Origin: Bacillus sp. FJAT-52991
GTDB taxonomy: Bacteria > Bacillota > Bacilli > Bacillales > Domibacillaceae
Direction: 5' to 3'
Length of the DNA stretch: 62,939 nucleotides
Assembly: GCF_037201805.1 (NCBI RefSeq)
Contig: NZ_CP147406.1
Location: forward strand, 1 to 62,939
A model generated the notes under the pieces. That model worked only from the letters and a program-made list of their open reading frames with translations, searched no databases and was not told the DNA's origin. A program made the position numbers and the translations under genes. Positions 34,296 through 41,566 of this stretch are shown piece after piece; positions within the stretch are counted from its first letter, which is position 1, and each line of letters opens with the position of its first letter.

Positions 34296-37200
34296 TTAGG
34301 CATTTTCTAAAGTTAACACGGAAGGGATATGATTTGGATTCCGTAATCTTAATAATTGAAAGCCAATTCCCGAGATTCCAACGAATAAACCAAGAGAATC
34401 TATATTAGATGGACTATCTACCTGATATCTTTTTATATTTTTTATCGAACCAATGACTTGTTTTCCGATGGATCTTGCTTTCCATAATAGCTGATCATCG
34501 TTATATTGTTTCGACGCTAATAAATATAATTCGGTATCTCCCATATTGCCATGACACAAGTTATGATTGTTTTTGAAGCCGAAGTTTTCTACATTATTTA
34601 TGGCAGTCTCAATTTCCCAATCAAAAAGGTGATCATCGCGGTATTTTTTCATGAGTAAGCGGCTAATACCGATACCAGTAGAACCATGTGTCCATTGATG
34701 AAGATATTGTTCCTTTTTCTTTCTCAAATCCAGCCATGCCTTTTGATTAGGGTTAAATAGAGACCGGTCGTATGAAATGGCTTGATTAGCGAAATGGAGA
34801 TATTCTTTTTGAGAGGCTGCTTCGCCTGCTCTCCATAAAGCCGCAGCGATTCCGGTTGTACCATGAGAAAAACCACCTAAATATGTTTGGGTATGCCTGT
34901 TTTTCCATGCAACTCCGCGTGAGGTGTCATCGCCATGTTTTATTAAGTGTTGGCTGTACAAATGCATAATCTCAAGATACTCCGAATCTCCTGTACTTTC
35001 ATATAGATTCAATAAAAGGTGCACGATCCCTGCAGATCCACTTAATAAATCAAACTCCAGATCTTCTTCGACTCTTTGCCTTAAAGTTATTTTTGCCTTC
35101 TCAATAAAGGCTGTATATTCACTTTTCGGACTTAATTTTTGAAAATGGAGAAGTGCATATAAAACAGATAATTCCCCGAAAAACGCTGAAACTAATCCTT
35201 TTGAGTGAACGAACGGATGAATCGCGGATTGCATGGCTGCATGCGCCGTTTCTAAATATCGTTCTTCTTTTGTTTCCTCGTGCAAATATAATAAAAATAA
35301 GGCTACCCCGCTAAGCCCGTCATAAAGGCTTTGCTTCATTGGTGCTACGAACCAATGATCGTTTAGTATATTAATGTTCAACCAAGAGGCATTTTGTTTG
35401 TTGTCTGAGAATGTTACTCCGTTCACTAGAATATCTCCGATTTTTTGGGCTTCCTTAAGAAAACTTTCTTGATGATCAAAAGGTTCTGTGGAAAAATGAT
35501 GTGCCTTTGCTCTTTTAATTTCGAAATAGGCATGTCTGTTGCCTTCAATCGATAATATTAACCAGTTCGTTTGGTCCTCTTTTTCTTGATGTGTAAGATT
35601 TTTAATTTTGTTAATGACTTTCTGGTAACCACTTTCTTGAAAAAAGTCTGTTATCTGCTCTCCGTAACTGTTATATAAGTGACACGAATCAACAAAGCTT
35701 GTAAAGTAAGGCACATCCCTTTGTAAGAGATCACTGATCTCGTGTTTCACAATTCGTTTATCTAAATAAGGATACTGCCACATTCTTTCAAATAACTTCT
35801 CTACATAAATGGCATCACGCATGTAATCCGGATGTGTTGATTCAAGCAGAAAATGCGCGTATTGTTGTGTCGCCCTGCCAATAATTCTAGTTTTTAATCC
35901 TTTAAATAGCGAGAGAGGTCCATCCTCACGAACAAGGCGTTCTTTATTGTCTAAAAAGAATTGCATCATTTCTTCAAATCCCGCAACGATATCGGACAGG
36001 TAGTCATGCGGCTGAACCAGGACTCCATTTAACAAAGGCAAGTTAGAAGCTCCTTGACTTTTAGCTTCTTTTAAAGAGTAGACCATATTATCCGTATTCA
36101 CTTGATCTAGACCTAGAACTTTAAAAGGCAAGACTTGTTCTTTCCCATTTAAAGCACTGAAATCTAATCCTTTTCCATCCGAATTTTGAAACAAACTTTG
36201 AGGAAGAAGGCCAGTGCCAATTACGGAATCCGCCTGCTTGTATTTCAATTTAATTTCAGAGCTATCCGGAAAATCCAGTGTCGGATACTGGTGAAAAATC
36301 GTTTCTAAATCAATGACATATGGATATTCGCCGTGTGCAATCAGATTTTCAAAATGCATATCGGCACCATTCAATAAATACATTAGGCCAGCGAGGCTGC
36401 CAAAGCGGAAATAAAAACGGCTAACTTCCTCCTTTGACATACACCCCTTTGGAGTAATTCTTTGCTCCCATCCATACTCGCCTGAATCAATTATTTTATA
36501 GGTTGGTAAGGATAAGGACTGGTTTTCTCTAGAGATCCATCTAACTAATTGATTATAGGTTGATGCAATCGCTAACGGCTTAGGTTTATACATAATTTCT
36601 TTTTCATTTTCAAATACAAGTTTCATAACTGTATTCCCTCTTTGATGGGTATCACCTTGGCCGATATTTATTTCAAGCAGTGCTTCTGCATCAATAGCAA
36701 ACTCGTTTTTTAAGACAGACCAATCCTTTTCTAATCTGAGTAGCAATGTTTGGATATTGTCTAAAAAATAATCAGTTCTTGTTATTAAAAATCTCGTAAG
36801 AACAGCATATTCCTTATAAAATTCTAGTAAACTGTAAAAATTTCTTGCCTTTTGAGCAACAAAAGATTTAAATCGGTCTTCCGGTGTTTCACCAACCAAT
36901 TCTTCCCGTAATTTTGATACATTTAGCTCCAATATCAAAGACCTTGATGCTATATTCAATAATTCTTCTGCGAGGGACAATAGCAGCTTTTGTTTGATCT
37001 GTTCTAAGTGGAATGGGACGGATTTTAAACGAAGTTGCATAGATTCGATTATAATTGCTGATGCGTATACGATGAAGGGATAAACAAATTCAACTAATTG
37101 GAATTCTTCTTCATTTAAATCTTTATTTTTTAATAGTTCCAATCCTAATTCTAATATTGAAAAATTTATATTTTTCAAAGGTCCATGGTATAACTCTGCA

Positions 37201-37442
37201 TTTTCATCTTTAATTGGACAAATGAGTGCTTCAAACATTTCCTCATTATAACCATCATATTTAAGTCTTTGGGAAAAGTTATTTTCTTTTCCTTTGTGCA
37301 AATCTTCTTTCCATTTACTTACATTGAAAAATTCTTTATGATTCATTGTTGGATTCTTTTCATTAGATAAAACCTGGTATCTTTCATGTAAGAATAATGA
37401 ATGAATAAAATCTTCACTTTTTATCATCGTTTCAACTGTCAT
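34296..37442 (-). CDS. lanM: Class II lanthipeptide synthetase (LanM)
   Basis: It encodes 1048 residues, full length. The dehydratase domain has the kinase-like catalytic segment RFGSLAGLMYLLNGADMHFE, NLIAHGEYPYVIDLETIF and KPKPLAIASTYNQLV. The C-terminal LanC-like cyclase domain has GFSHGTTGI, HQWTHGSTGIG and LCHGNMGDTE. The Cys and His of CHG (963, 964) are present, but the usual first zinc Cys (WCxG motif) is Thr 918 (codon ACA). The enzyme dehydrates Ser/Thr of the core and normally forms the thioether rings. The precursor gene lies 120 bp upstream in the same direction. Confidence 0.92.
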   Translation of the reverse strand: MTVETMIKSEDFIHSLFLHERYQVLSNEKNPTMNHKEFFNVSKWKEDLHKGKENNFSQRLKYDGYNEEMFEALICPIKDENAELYHGPLKNINFSILELGLELLKNKDLNEEEFQLVEFVYPFIVYASAIIIESMQLRLKSVPFHLEQIKQKLLLSLAEELLNIASRSLILELNVSKLREELVGETPEDRFKSFVAQKARNFYSLLEFYKEYAVLTRFLITRTDYFLDNIQTLLLRLEKDWSVLKNEFAIDAEALLEINIGQGDTHQRGNTVMKLVFENEKEIMYKPKPLAIASTYNQLVRWISRENQSLSLPTYKIIDSGEYGWEQRITPKGCMSKEEVSRFYFRFGSLAGLMYLLNGADMHFENLIAHGEYPYVIDLETIFHQYPTLDFPDSSEIKLKYKQADSVIGTGLLPQSLFQNSDGKGLDFSALNGKEQVLPFKVLGLDQVNTDNMVYSLKEAKSQGASNLPLLNGVLVQPHDYLSDIVAGFEEMMQFFLDNKERLVREDGPLSLFKGLKTRIIGRATQQYAHFLLESTHPDYMRDAIYVEKLFERMWQYPYLDKRIVKHEISDLLQRDVPYFTSFVDSCHLYNSYGEQITDFFQESGYQKVINKIKNLTHQEKEDQTNWLILSIEGNRHAYFEIKRAKAHHFSTEPFDHQESFLKEAQKIGDILVNGVTFSDNKQNASWLNINILNDHWFVAPMKQSLYDGLSGVALFLLYLHEETKEERYLETAHAAMQSAIHPFVHSKGLVSAFFGELSVLYALLHFQKLSPKSEYTAFIEKAKITLRQRVEEDLEFDLLSGSAGIVHLLLNLYESTGDSEYLEIMHLYSQHLIKHGDDTSRGVAWKNRHTQTYLGGFSHGTTGIAAALWRAGEAASQKEYLHFANQAISYDRSLFNPNQKAWLDLRKKKEQYLHQWTHGSTGIGISRLLMKKYRDDHLFDWEIETAINNVENFGFKNNHNLCHGNMGDTELYLLASKQYNDDQLLWKARSIGKQVIGSIKNIKRYQVDSPSNIDSLGLFVGISGIGFQLLRLRNPNHIPSVLTLENA

Positions 37443-37561
37443 TGCGCTGATTCTCCCCTCTTAAAAATATTGCTAATGTTTCAAAGACCATTGAACTATT
37501 AACAATATTTTTAATTAATAAGAGGCAGCTAGAATTTAACTGCCTCTTAAAGAAATTTAAT

Positions 37562-37783
37562 TTAGCAAATTTTGATTGAAGTTGTAAGACCAATGATCAC
37601 TCCCAAACATAATGGAGTGGTCTCAGGTTTTACGTCAGACGCTCCTTGGATCGAAGCTAATTCTTCATCGCTTAATTCAGCTAATGCCTTTCCAGATGGG
37701 TGAGAAAGTACTTCATCAAATTTTTGACGAACATCTTGATTCTTCCATGCATTGATAATTTCCTCTCTAGTTACCTTTGCCAT
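37562..37783 (-). CDS. lanA: Class II lanthipeptide precursor (lichenicidin beta-like processing site)
   Basis: It encodes 73 residues from ATG 37783, with GGAAGG before it (a start at 37792 would add three residues). The leader (VTREEIINAWKNQDVRQKF, then ELSDEELASIQGA) is of the mersacidin/lichenicidin type. After the Gly-Ala site come SDVKPE and the core TTPLCLGVIIGLTTSIKIC. NDVNPE followed by TTP is found in lichenicidin beta, where LicP trims the hexapeptide. The core has two Cys, five Thr and one Ser, so at most two rings with a hydrophobic LGVIIGL middle. It is directly upstream of lanM. Confidence 0.9.
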   Translation of the reverse strand: MAKVTREEIINAWKNQDVRQKFDEVLSHPSGKALAELSDEELASIQGASDVKPETTPLCLGVIIGLTTSIKIC

Positions 37784-37847
37784 TTCAATCATCCTTCCTT
37801 CGTTTTTAATTTTTTATTTTTCTTGATGTCCTGTTGCTTATGTCTAT

Positions 37848-37885
37848 ACTATATAGAGAATTTTTCTTTCTTTGCACTTCGCAAA
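37848..37885 (-). promoter_or_regulatory. lanA promoter with an inverted repeat at -35
   Basis: On the minus strand a -10 TATAGT (37848..37853) is 17 bp from a poor -35 (TGCAAA, 37871..37876). TTTGC-ACTTC-GCAAA (37871..37885 on the plus strand) is a perfect inverted repeat overlapping that -35. The known ComA box is TTGCGG-N4-CCGCAA, so CGCAA half-site and dyad are similar but not identical. Activation by ComA is inferred. Confidence 0.5.
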
Positions 37886-37932
37886 ATTGCATAATTTAAA
37901 AAATTCAAAAAATAATAGAGAAGGAAGTTTTA

Positions 37933-38117
37933 TGATCGATATTAATAAAATGATTGAAGGGATCATGAAGGAGAAGAAACCAAAGAAAAAGCAAGTCGGC
38001 TTATATTTAGATGAAGACGTTTTAGATAAGATCGGTGATCAGGGAAGGAAAGGAGCCAAATCTGAGTTTGTAAATAGGGTATTAAGGCAGGTTTTAAAGG
38101 AGAATGGTGTTCTTTAA
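37933..38117 (+). CDS. Small ribbon-helix-helix protein
   Basis: About 60 residues from the ATG at 37933, after GAAGGAAG. The N-terminus MIDINKMIEGIMKEKKPKKK is basic, and the RHH-type segment QVGLYLDEDVLDKIGDQGRK then SEFVNRVLRQVLKENG follows. It is divergent from the lanA promoter 150 bp away, so it could share or repress that region. It may equally be a plasmid maintenance protein. Its terminator was split by an IS21 element. Confidence 0.6.
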
Positions 38118-38158
38118 ATACTGTATCGTGAAATATAAAGTTGATATGGATTATTTCT

Positions 38159-38178
38159 AGCACTATAAAAGCAGTAGC
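38159..38178. terminator. Left arm of a palindromic terminator split by IS21
   Basis: AGCACTATAAAAGCAGTAGC here and its exact complement at 40362..40381 formed a 20-bp stem around CATGC before insertion. Confidence 0.75.
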
Positions 38179-38286
38179 CATGCGCTATGTGAATACCGGT
38201 GTTAAAATCCTCAATAATAACGGTTTAAAATTCCCCAGTTATCACAGATAATCTATTTCGATTAGAGATAGATTGGAAGTGTAGGA

Positions 38287-39537
38287 ATGACGTTATTGTT
38301 GGAGGATTTTTTGATGATTCGAGAATTGAAACAGAAAGGCTGGGCCATAAGTGCTATCGCCAGGGAAACTGGATTTGATCGAAAAACGGTGAGGAATTAT
38401 ATCAATGCTGAAAGTTCACCTCAATCAAAGCCGCGTGCCAAGCGACCAAGCAAACTAGATCCATACAAGCCTTATTTGTTGGAACGTATCAAAGAAGGCA
38501 CGACCAATTGTGCTGTACTGATTGAGGAAATTCGTGCGATGGGGTATCAAGGCAAAAGTACGATCCTTCGAGATTTTGTTCAACCGTACCGAGAAGCCCC
38601 CAAGAAACAAGCAACCGTGCGGTTTGAAACAGCTCCAGGACGACAAGCGCAAGTGGATTGGGCAGAAGATATTGGTGAATTTATGGTTAATGGGGAAAAA
38701 CGATCGCTTTATGCCTTCATCATGATCTTAAGTTATTCCCGTAAACGCTATATTGAATTTACAACCGATATGACACAAGAAACCTTGATGAAATGTCATA
38801 TGAACGCTTTTAGTTATTTTTATGGGATGCCGCAACAGTTGCTTTACGATAATATGCGTACTGTGGTCACCAAACATAGCTTGAAGCAAATTCGTTTCAA
38901 CAAAAAATTCGAGGATTTCCTCAACTACTACGGGATTATCCCTAAAGCCTGTAAGCCCTACAGGGCTCAAACAAAAGGAAAAGTAGAACGAGCAGTTGCT
39001 TATTTAAAAACGAATTTTTTGAAGCGTCGTCTACCTGAAACATTAGAAGAACTGAATTATGAAGTACGAAAATGGCTAGATGAGGTTGTCCATAAAAAAA
39101 GAAACCAAACTACGCAACAAACACCGAATGAACGATTTGAGGAAGAGCGAGGATTATTACTTGCGTGGAATATAAAACCTTTATACCCTATTCAACAATG
39201 GGAACTCCGGGAAGTGAGTAAGGATTGCTTGATTTCATATAAAGGGAATCAATATTCTGTCCCTTATCGATTTGTCGGACAGCGTTTAAAGATTCGGGAA
39301 AACGATGAAGCCATACTAGAAATTTATGATGAACACGAGTGTATAGCCACACATCCAGTGATCGATGGAAAGCGTCAAATGACGCTAGAAAGTAGCCATT
39401 ACAGTGGTTTACCTGGAACAAAAAAAGAGCAGGAAATGAATCTAAATGGTTTGGCGACCCCAGATTCTCCTACTCCAACATCCAATGTCGTCCATCGATC
39501 ATTGGCTGAATACGCTGCCCTCGAGGAAGGTGATTAA
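38287..39537 (+). CDS. istA: IS21 transposase IstA
   Basis: It encodes 416 residues. The N-terminal HTH (LKQKGWAISAIARETGFDRK) is followed by the DDE integrase core: Asp in QAQVDWAEDIGEF, Asp in QQLLYDNMRTVV and Glu in TKGKVERAVAYLK. The C-terminal domain is complete. It works with the IstB ATPase three bases downstream. No stop or frameshift is seen. Confidence 0.93.
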   Translation: MTLLLEDFLMIRELKQKGWAISAIARETGFDRKTVRNYINAESSPQSKPRAKRPSKLDPYKPYLLERIKEGTTNCAVLIEEIRAMGYQGKSTILRDFVQPYREAPKKQATVRFETAPGRQAQVDWAEDIGEFMVNGEKRSLYAFIMILSYSRKRYIEFTTDMTQETLMKCHMNAFSYFYGMPQQLLYDNMRTVVTKHSLKQIRFNKKFEDFLNYYGIIPKACKPYRAQTKGKVERAVAYLKTNFLKRRLPETLEELNYEVRKWLDEVVHKKRNQTTQQTPNERFEEERGLLLAWNIKPLYPIQQWELREVSKDCLISYKGNQYSVPYRFVGQRLKIRENDEAILEIYDEHECIATHPVIDGKRQMTLESSHYSGLPGTKKEQEMNLNGLATPDSPTPTSNVVHRSLAEYAALEEGD

Positions 39538-39539
39538 TT

Positions 39540-40313
39540 GTGTACTCATTACTCGAAGAACGCTTAAAAGTGTTAGGTTGGCAGCAAACGGCACATCAAC
39601 TAGATTCATTAGTTGAAAGTGCTTCTGCCAATAATGTATCATATTTTGACTTTCTTGACACGCTTGTGAAGCAAGAATGGGAGCAGCGAGAAGCTCAAGC
39701 ACTCACAAAGCGCATACAAAAAGCAAGATTTCCCTATAGCAAAACGATTCATGATTTTGATTTTAGCTTTCAACCAAGTATTAGCGAGCAACGCGTAAAA
39801 GAAACGCTCACATGTCGCTTTATTGCGAATGGGGAAAATCGCTTGATCTTAGGACCGCCAGGTGTCGGGAAAACCCATTTAGCCATTGGTTTTGGCTTAG
39901 AAGCACTCGCAAAAGGCTATCATGTGTTATTTATGACAGCGGATGACTTAGGTGAACAATGCCAAAAAGCAGCTAAAAAAGGAACGATGAATTACTTAAT
40001 CAATCGTCTCTGTAAACCGGACTTAATTATTCTGGATGAGGTCGGCTATTTTTCGTTTGATACTTTAACAGCTAATCTATTTTTTCAAGTGGTTTCAAAG
40101 CGTTATGAAAAAGGTGCGATGATCATTACATCGAATAAATCCTATGTAGAATGGGGAAAAACTTTCGGTGATGATGTACTGGCGACGGCGATTCTGGACC
40201 GTCTCCTCCATCACTCCGTTACGTTTAATATTAAAGGTGATTCATATCGCATGGAGGAAAAGAAAAAAGCTGGGATCTTCCCAACTCCTCCAGCGATAGA
40301 ATCGGAAAAGTGA
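39540..40313 (+). CDS. istB: IS21 helper ATPase IstB
   Basis: It encodes 257 residues of the DnaC-like AAA+ family: Walker A ILGPPGVGKTHLAIG, Walker B LIILDEVGYFSFD, sensor I ITSNKSYVEWG. The start is GTG or TTG near 39540, directly after the istA stop. IstB selects targets and stimulates IstA. It is intact. Confidence 0.92.
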   Translation: MYSLLEERLKVLGWQQTAHQLDSLVESASANNVSYFDFLDTLVKQEWEQREAQALTKRIQKARFPYSKTIHDFDFSFQPSISEQRVKETLTCRFIANGENRLILGPPGVGKTHLAIGFGLEALAKGYHVLFMTADDLGEQCQKAAKKGTMNYLINRLCKPDLIILDEVGYFSFDTLTANLFFQVVSKRYEKGAMIITSNKSYVEWGKTFGDDVLATAILDRLLHHSVTFNIKGDSYRMEEKKKAGIFPTPPAIESEK

Positions 40314-40361
40314 GGATTTTTATTCCGGCATTTTTGGGGAATTTTACGCCGGTATTGACAC

Positions 40362-40381
40362 GCTACTGCTTTTATAGTGCT
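40362..40381. terminator. Right arm of the split palindromic terminator
   Basis: GCTACTGCTTTTATAGTGCT, the complement of 38159..38178. Confidence 0.75.
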
Positions 40382-40555
40382 TACTAAGGTATTTACATGG
40401 TATAAAATTAGTGTTTTTGCATTAAATAGAAATATGAAAACTTTTAAAGTTTTAATTCTTAAAAAGTTAAATCTGTAAAAGATTAAAACATTAATACATT
40501 TAGTGAGATCAGGGTGCATTTCATCAACATTTAAAGTGAAGGGGAGAAGCAAAAG

Positions 40556-40816
40556 ATGGTCAAAATAGATTTGAGAAACAAAAAAGAACGATCAGATAAA
40601 AAAATTAATGTCAATCCAGCTTTAGATCAAGATACTCACTGTAAGCTAAAAAAGTTATCTGTCAGCTGCGATGTATCGAAAACAAAAATGGCAGAAATGA
40701 TATTAAAAATGGCTTTAAATCATCCGAGTATTATTCAATATTTTCAGGAGCAATACAATAAAGACCCACAGTATCGAGTAATCCCTGTGAAAAAAGGAAA
40801 TCACATCACTTATTAG
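40556..40816 (+). CDS. Small plasmid protein, probably ribbon-helix-helix
   Basis: It encodes 86 residues after GAAGGGGAG. The basic start (MVKIDLRNKKERSDKKINVN) is followed by LDQDTHCKLKKLSVSCDVSK and TKMAEMILKMALNHPS, the strand-helix-helix pattern of RHH DNA-binding proteins. The tail is YRVIPVKKG. It may be a plasmid regulator or orphan antitoxin. The next small gene converges on it with seven bases between. Confidence 0.5.
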   Translation: MVKIDLRNKKERSDKKINVNPALDQDTHCKLKKLSVSCDVSKTKMAEMILKMALNHPSIIQYFQEQYNKDPQYRVIPVKKGNHITY

Positions 40817-40822
40817 TCTTCT

Positions 40823-40963
40823 TTATTTTGCCTTCCAAAACTTTTCATATCGTTTCATATTCTTTGAGATGCTCATCCAGTTTTTATGACATTTAGGGCA
40901 GCGCCCATGGATGGTCTGTTTTTTGATCTCTTTCTTGCAGTCTTGGCATTTTGTCACTTTCAT
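40823..40963 (-). CDS. 46-residue zinc-ribbon protein
   Basis: The ATG at 40963 (or GTG at 40957, better spaced from GAGAGGG) starts MKVTKCQDCKKEIKKQTIHG, then RCPKCHKNWMSISKNM. Two CxxC pairs (CQDC and CPKC) make a single zinc ribbon, with a basic aromatic tail. Its function is unknown; such mini zinc ribbons are common on Bacillus plasmids and phages. Confidence 0.55.
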   Translation of the reverse strand: MKVTKCQDCKKEIKKQTIHGRCPKCHKNWMSISKNMKRYEKFWKAK

Positions 40964-41042
40964 CCCTCTCTTCTGTTTTTGATAGTAGTATCATCATTTC
41001 CGATGAAGAAGGAGTCTATACTTCTAATTACTAAACTCATAG

Positions 41043-41110
41043 AAAAAGCCCTTTTGATGTAACTCAAGAACCGCTAAATGGTATCTAAGCTACATTCAAA
41101 GGGCTTTTAT
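41043..41110. terminator. Long hairpin
   Basis: AAAAAGCCCTTTTGATGTA pairs with TACATTCAAAGGGCTTTTA (one mismatch) across a loop of about 30 nt. Probably a bidirectional terminator. Confidence 0.65.
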
Positions 41111-41150
41111 TCCTCTTTATTTAACCTGGATGTCCCCTAACCAAAGGTAG

Positions 41151-41260
41151 TCAATACAAAGCAATTCCTAGAAATCCAGTTTGCTCATATTTTTCTCTCA
41201 TTTGATCAATAAGCACCTTAACTTTCGCTTGATTCCATCGAATCTTGATTAATAAAATCC
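41151..41260 (-). pseudogene. C-terminal fragment of an unidentified protein
   Basis: The minus strand reads IKIRWNQAKVKVLIDQMREK then YEQTGFLGIALY and a stop. No start or upstream continuation was found. It is a coding remnant. Confidence 0.35.
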
Positions 41261-41566
41261 ATATTTTAAATTCAATTTATATTAATGGATGGTTATCCAT
41301 TAATTACATGGTGAACCGCGTTTAAAATAATAAAATAGCCCCATTTTTATATAATAACTTAACATTATACTATTTTTATATTTATTCATGCAACTAATGA
41401 GCTCTTTAACGTGTGAAATACATATTACTCAATACTCGGTTAGAGGTTGATCACTGCTTTACGTCCTGTCAAAAGTATGGTCTAAGTAGTTAGCTTGTAT
41501 ACATCGCTGCTCAAGTGGGTGTGAATAAATGCAATTTTTTTGATAAATAGAAATGGAGGAGAACGT
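41261..41566. other. AT-rich intergenic region
   Basis: No gene or strong hairpin was seen. It should carry the promoter of the RHS gene; no confident -35/-10 pair was picked. Confidence 0.4.

Larger units (their letters stand above)
38188..40360 (+). mobile_element. IS21-family insertion sequence
   Basis: The ends are TGTGAATACCGGTGTTAAAA (left) and, inverted, TGTCAATACCGGCGTAAAAT (right). CGCTA occurs directly outside both ends (38183..38187 and 40361..40365) as a 5-bp target duplication. IstA and IstB are intact, so it may be active. It is inserted in the loop of a terminator hairpin. Confidence 0.88.

Noticed and set aside
41151..41180. Another dif-like site (AATTCCTAGAA near 41163)
   Set aside because: Only the XerC-type arm is present; the partner arm at the six-base spacing does not match, and the bases lie in a coding remnant.
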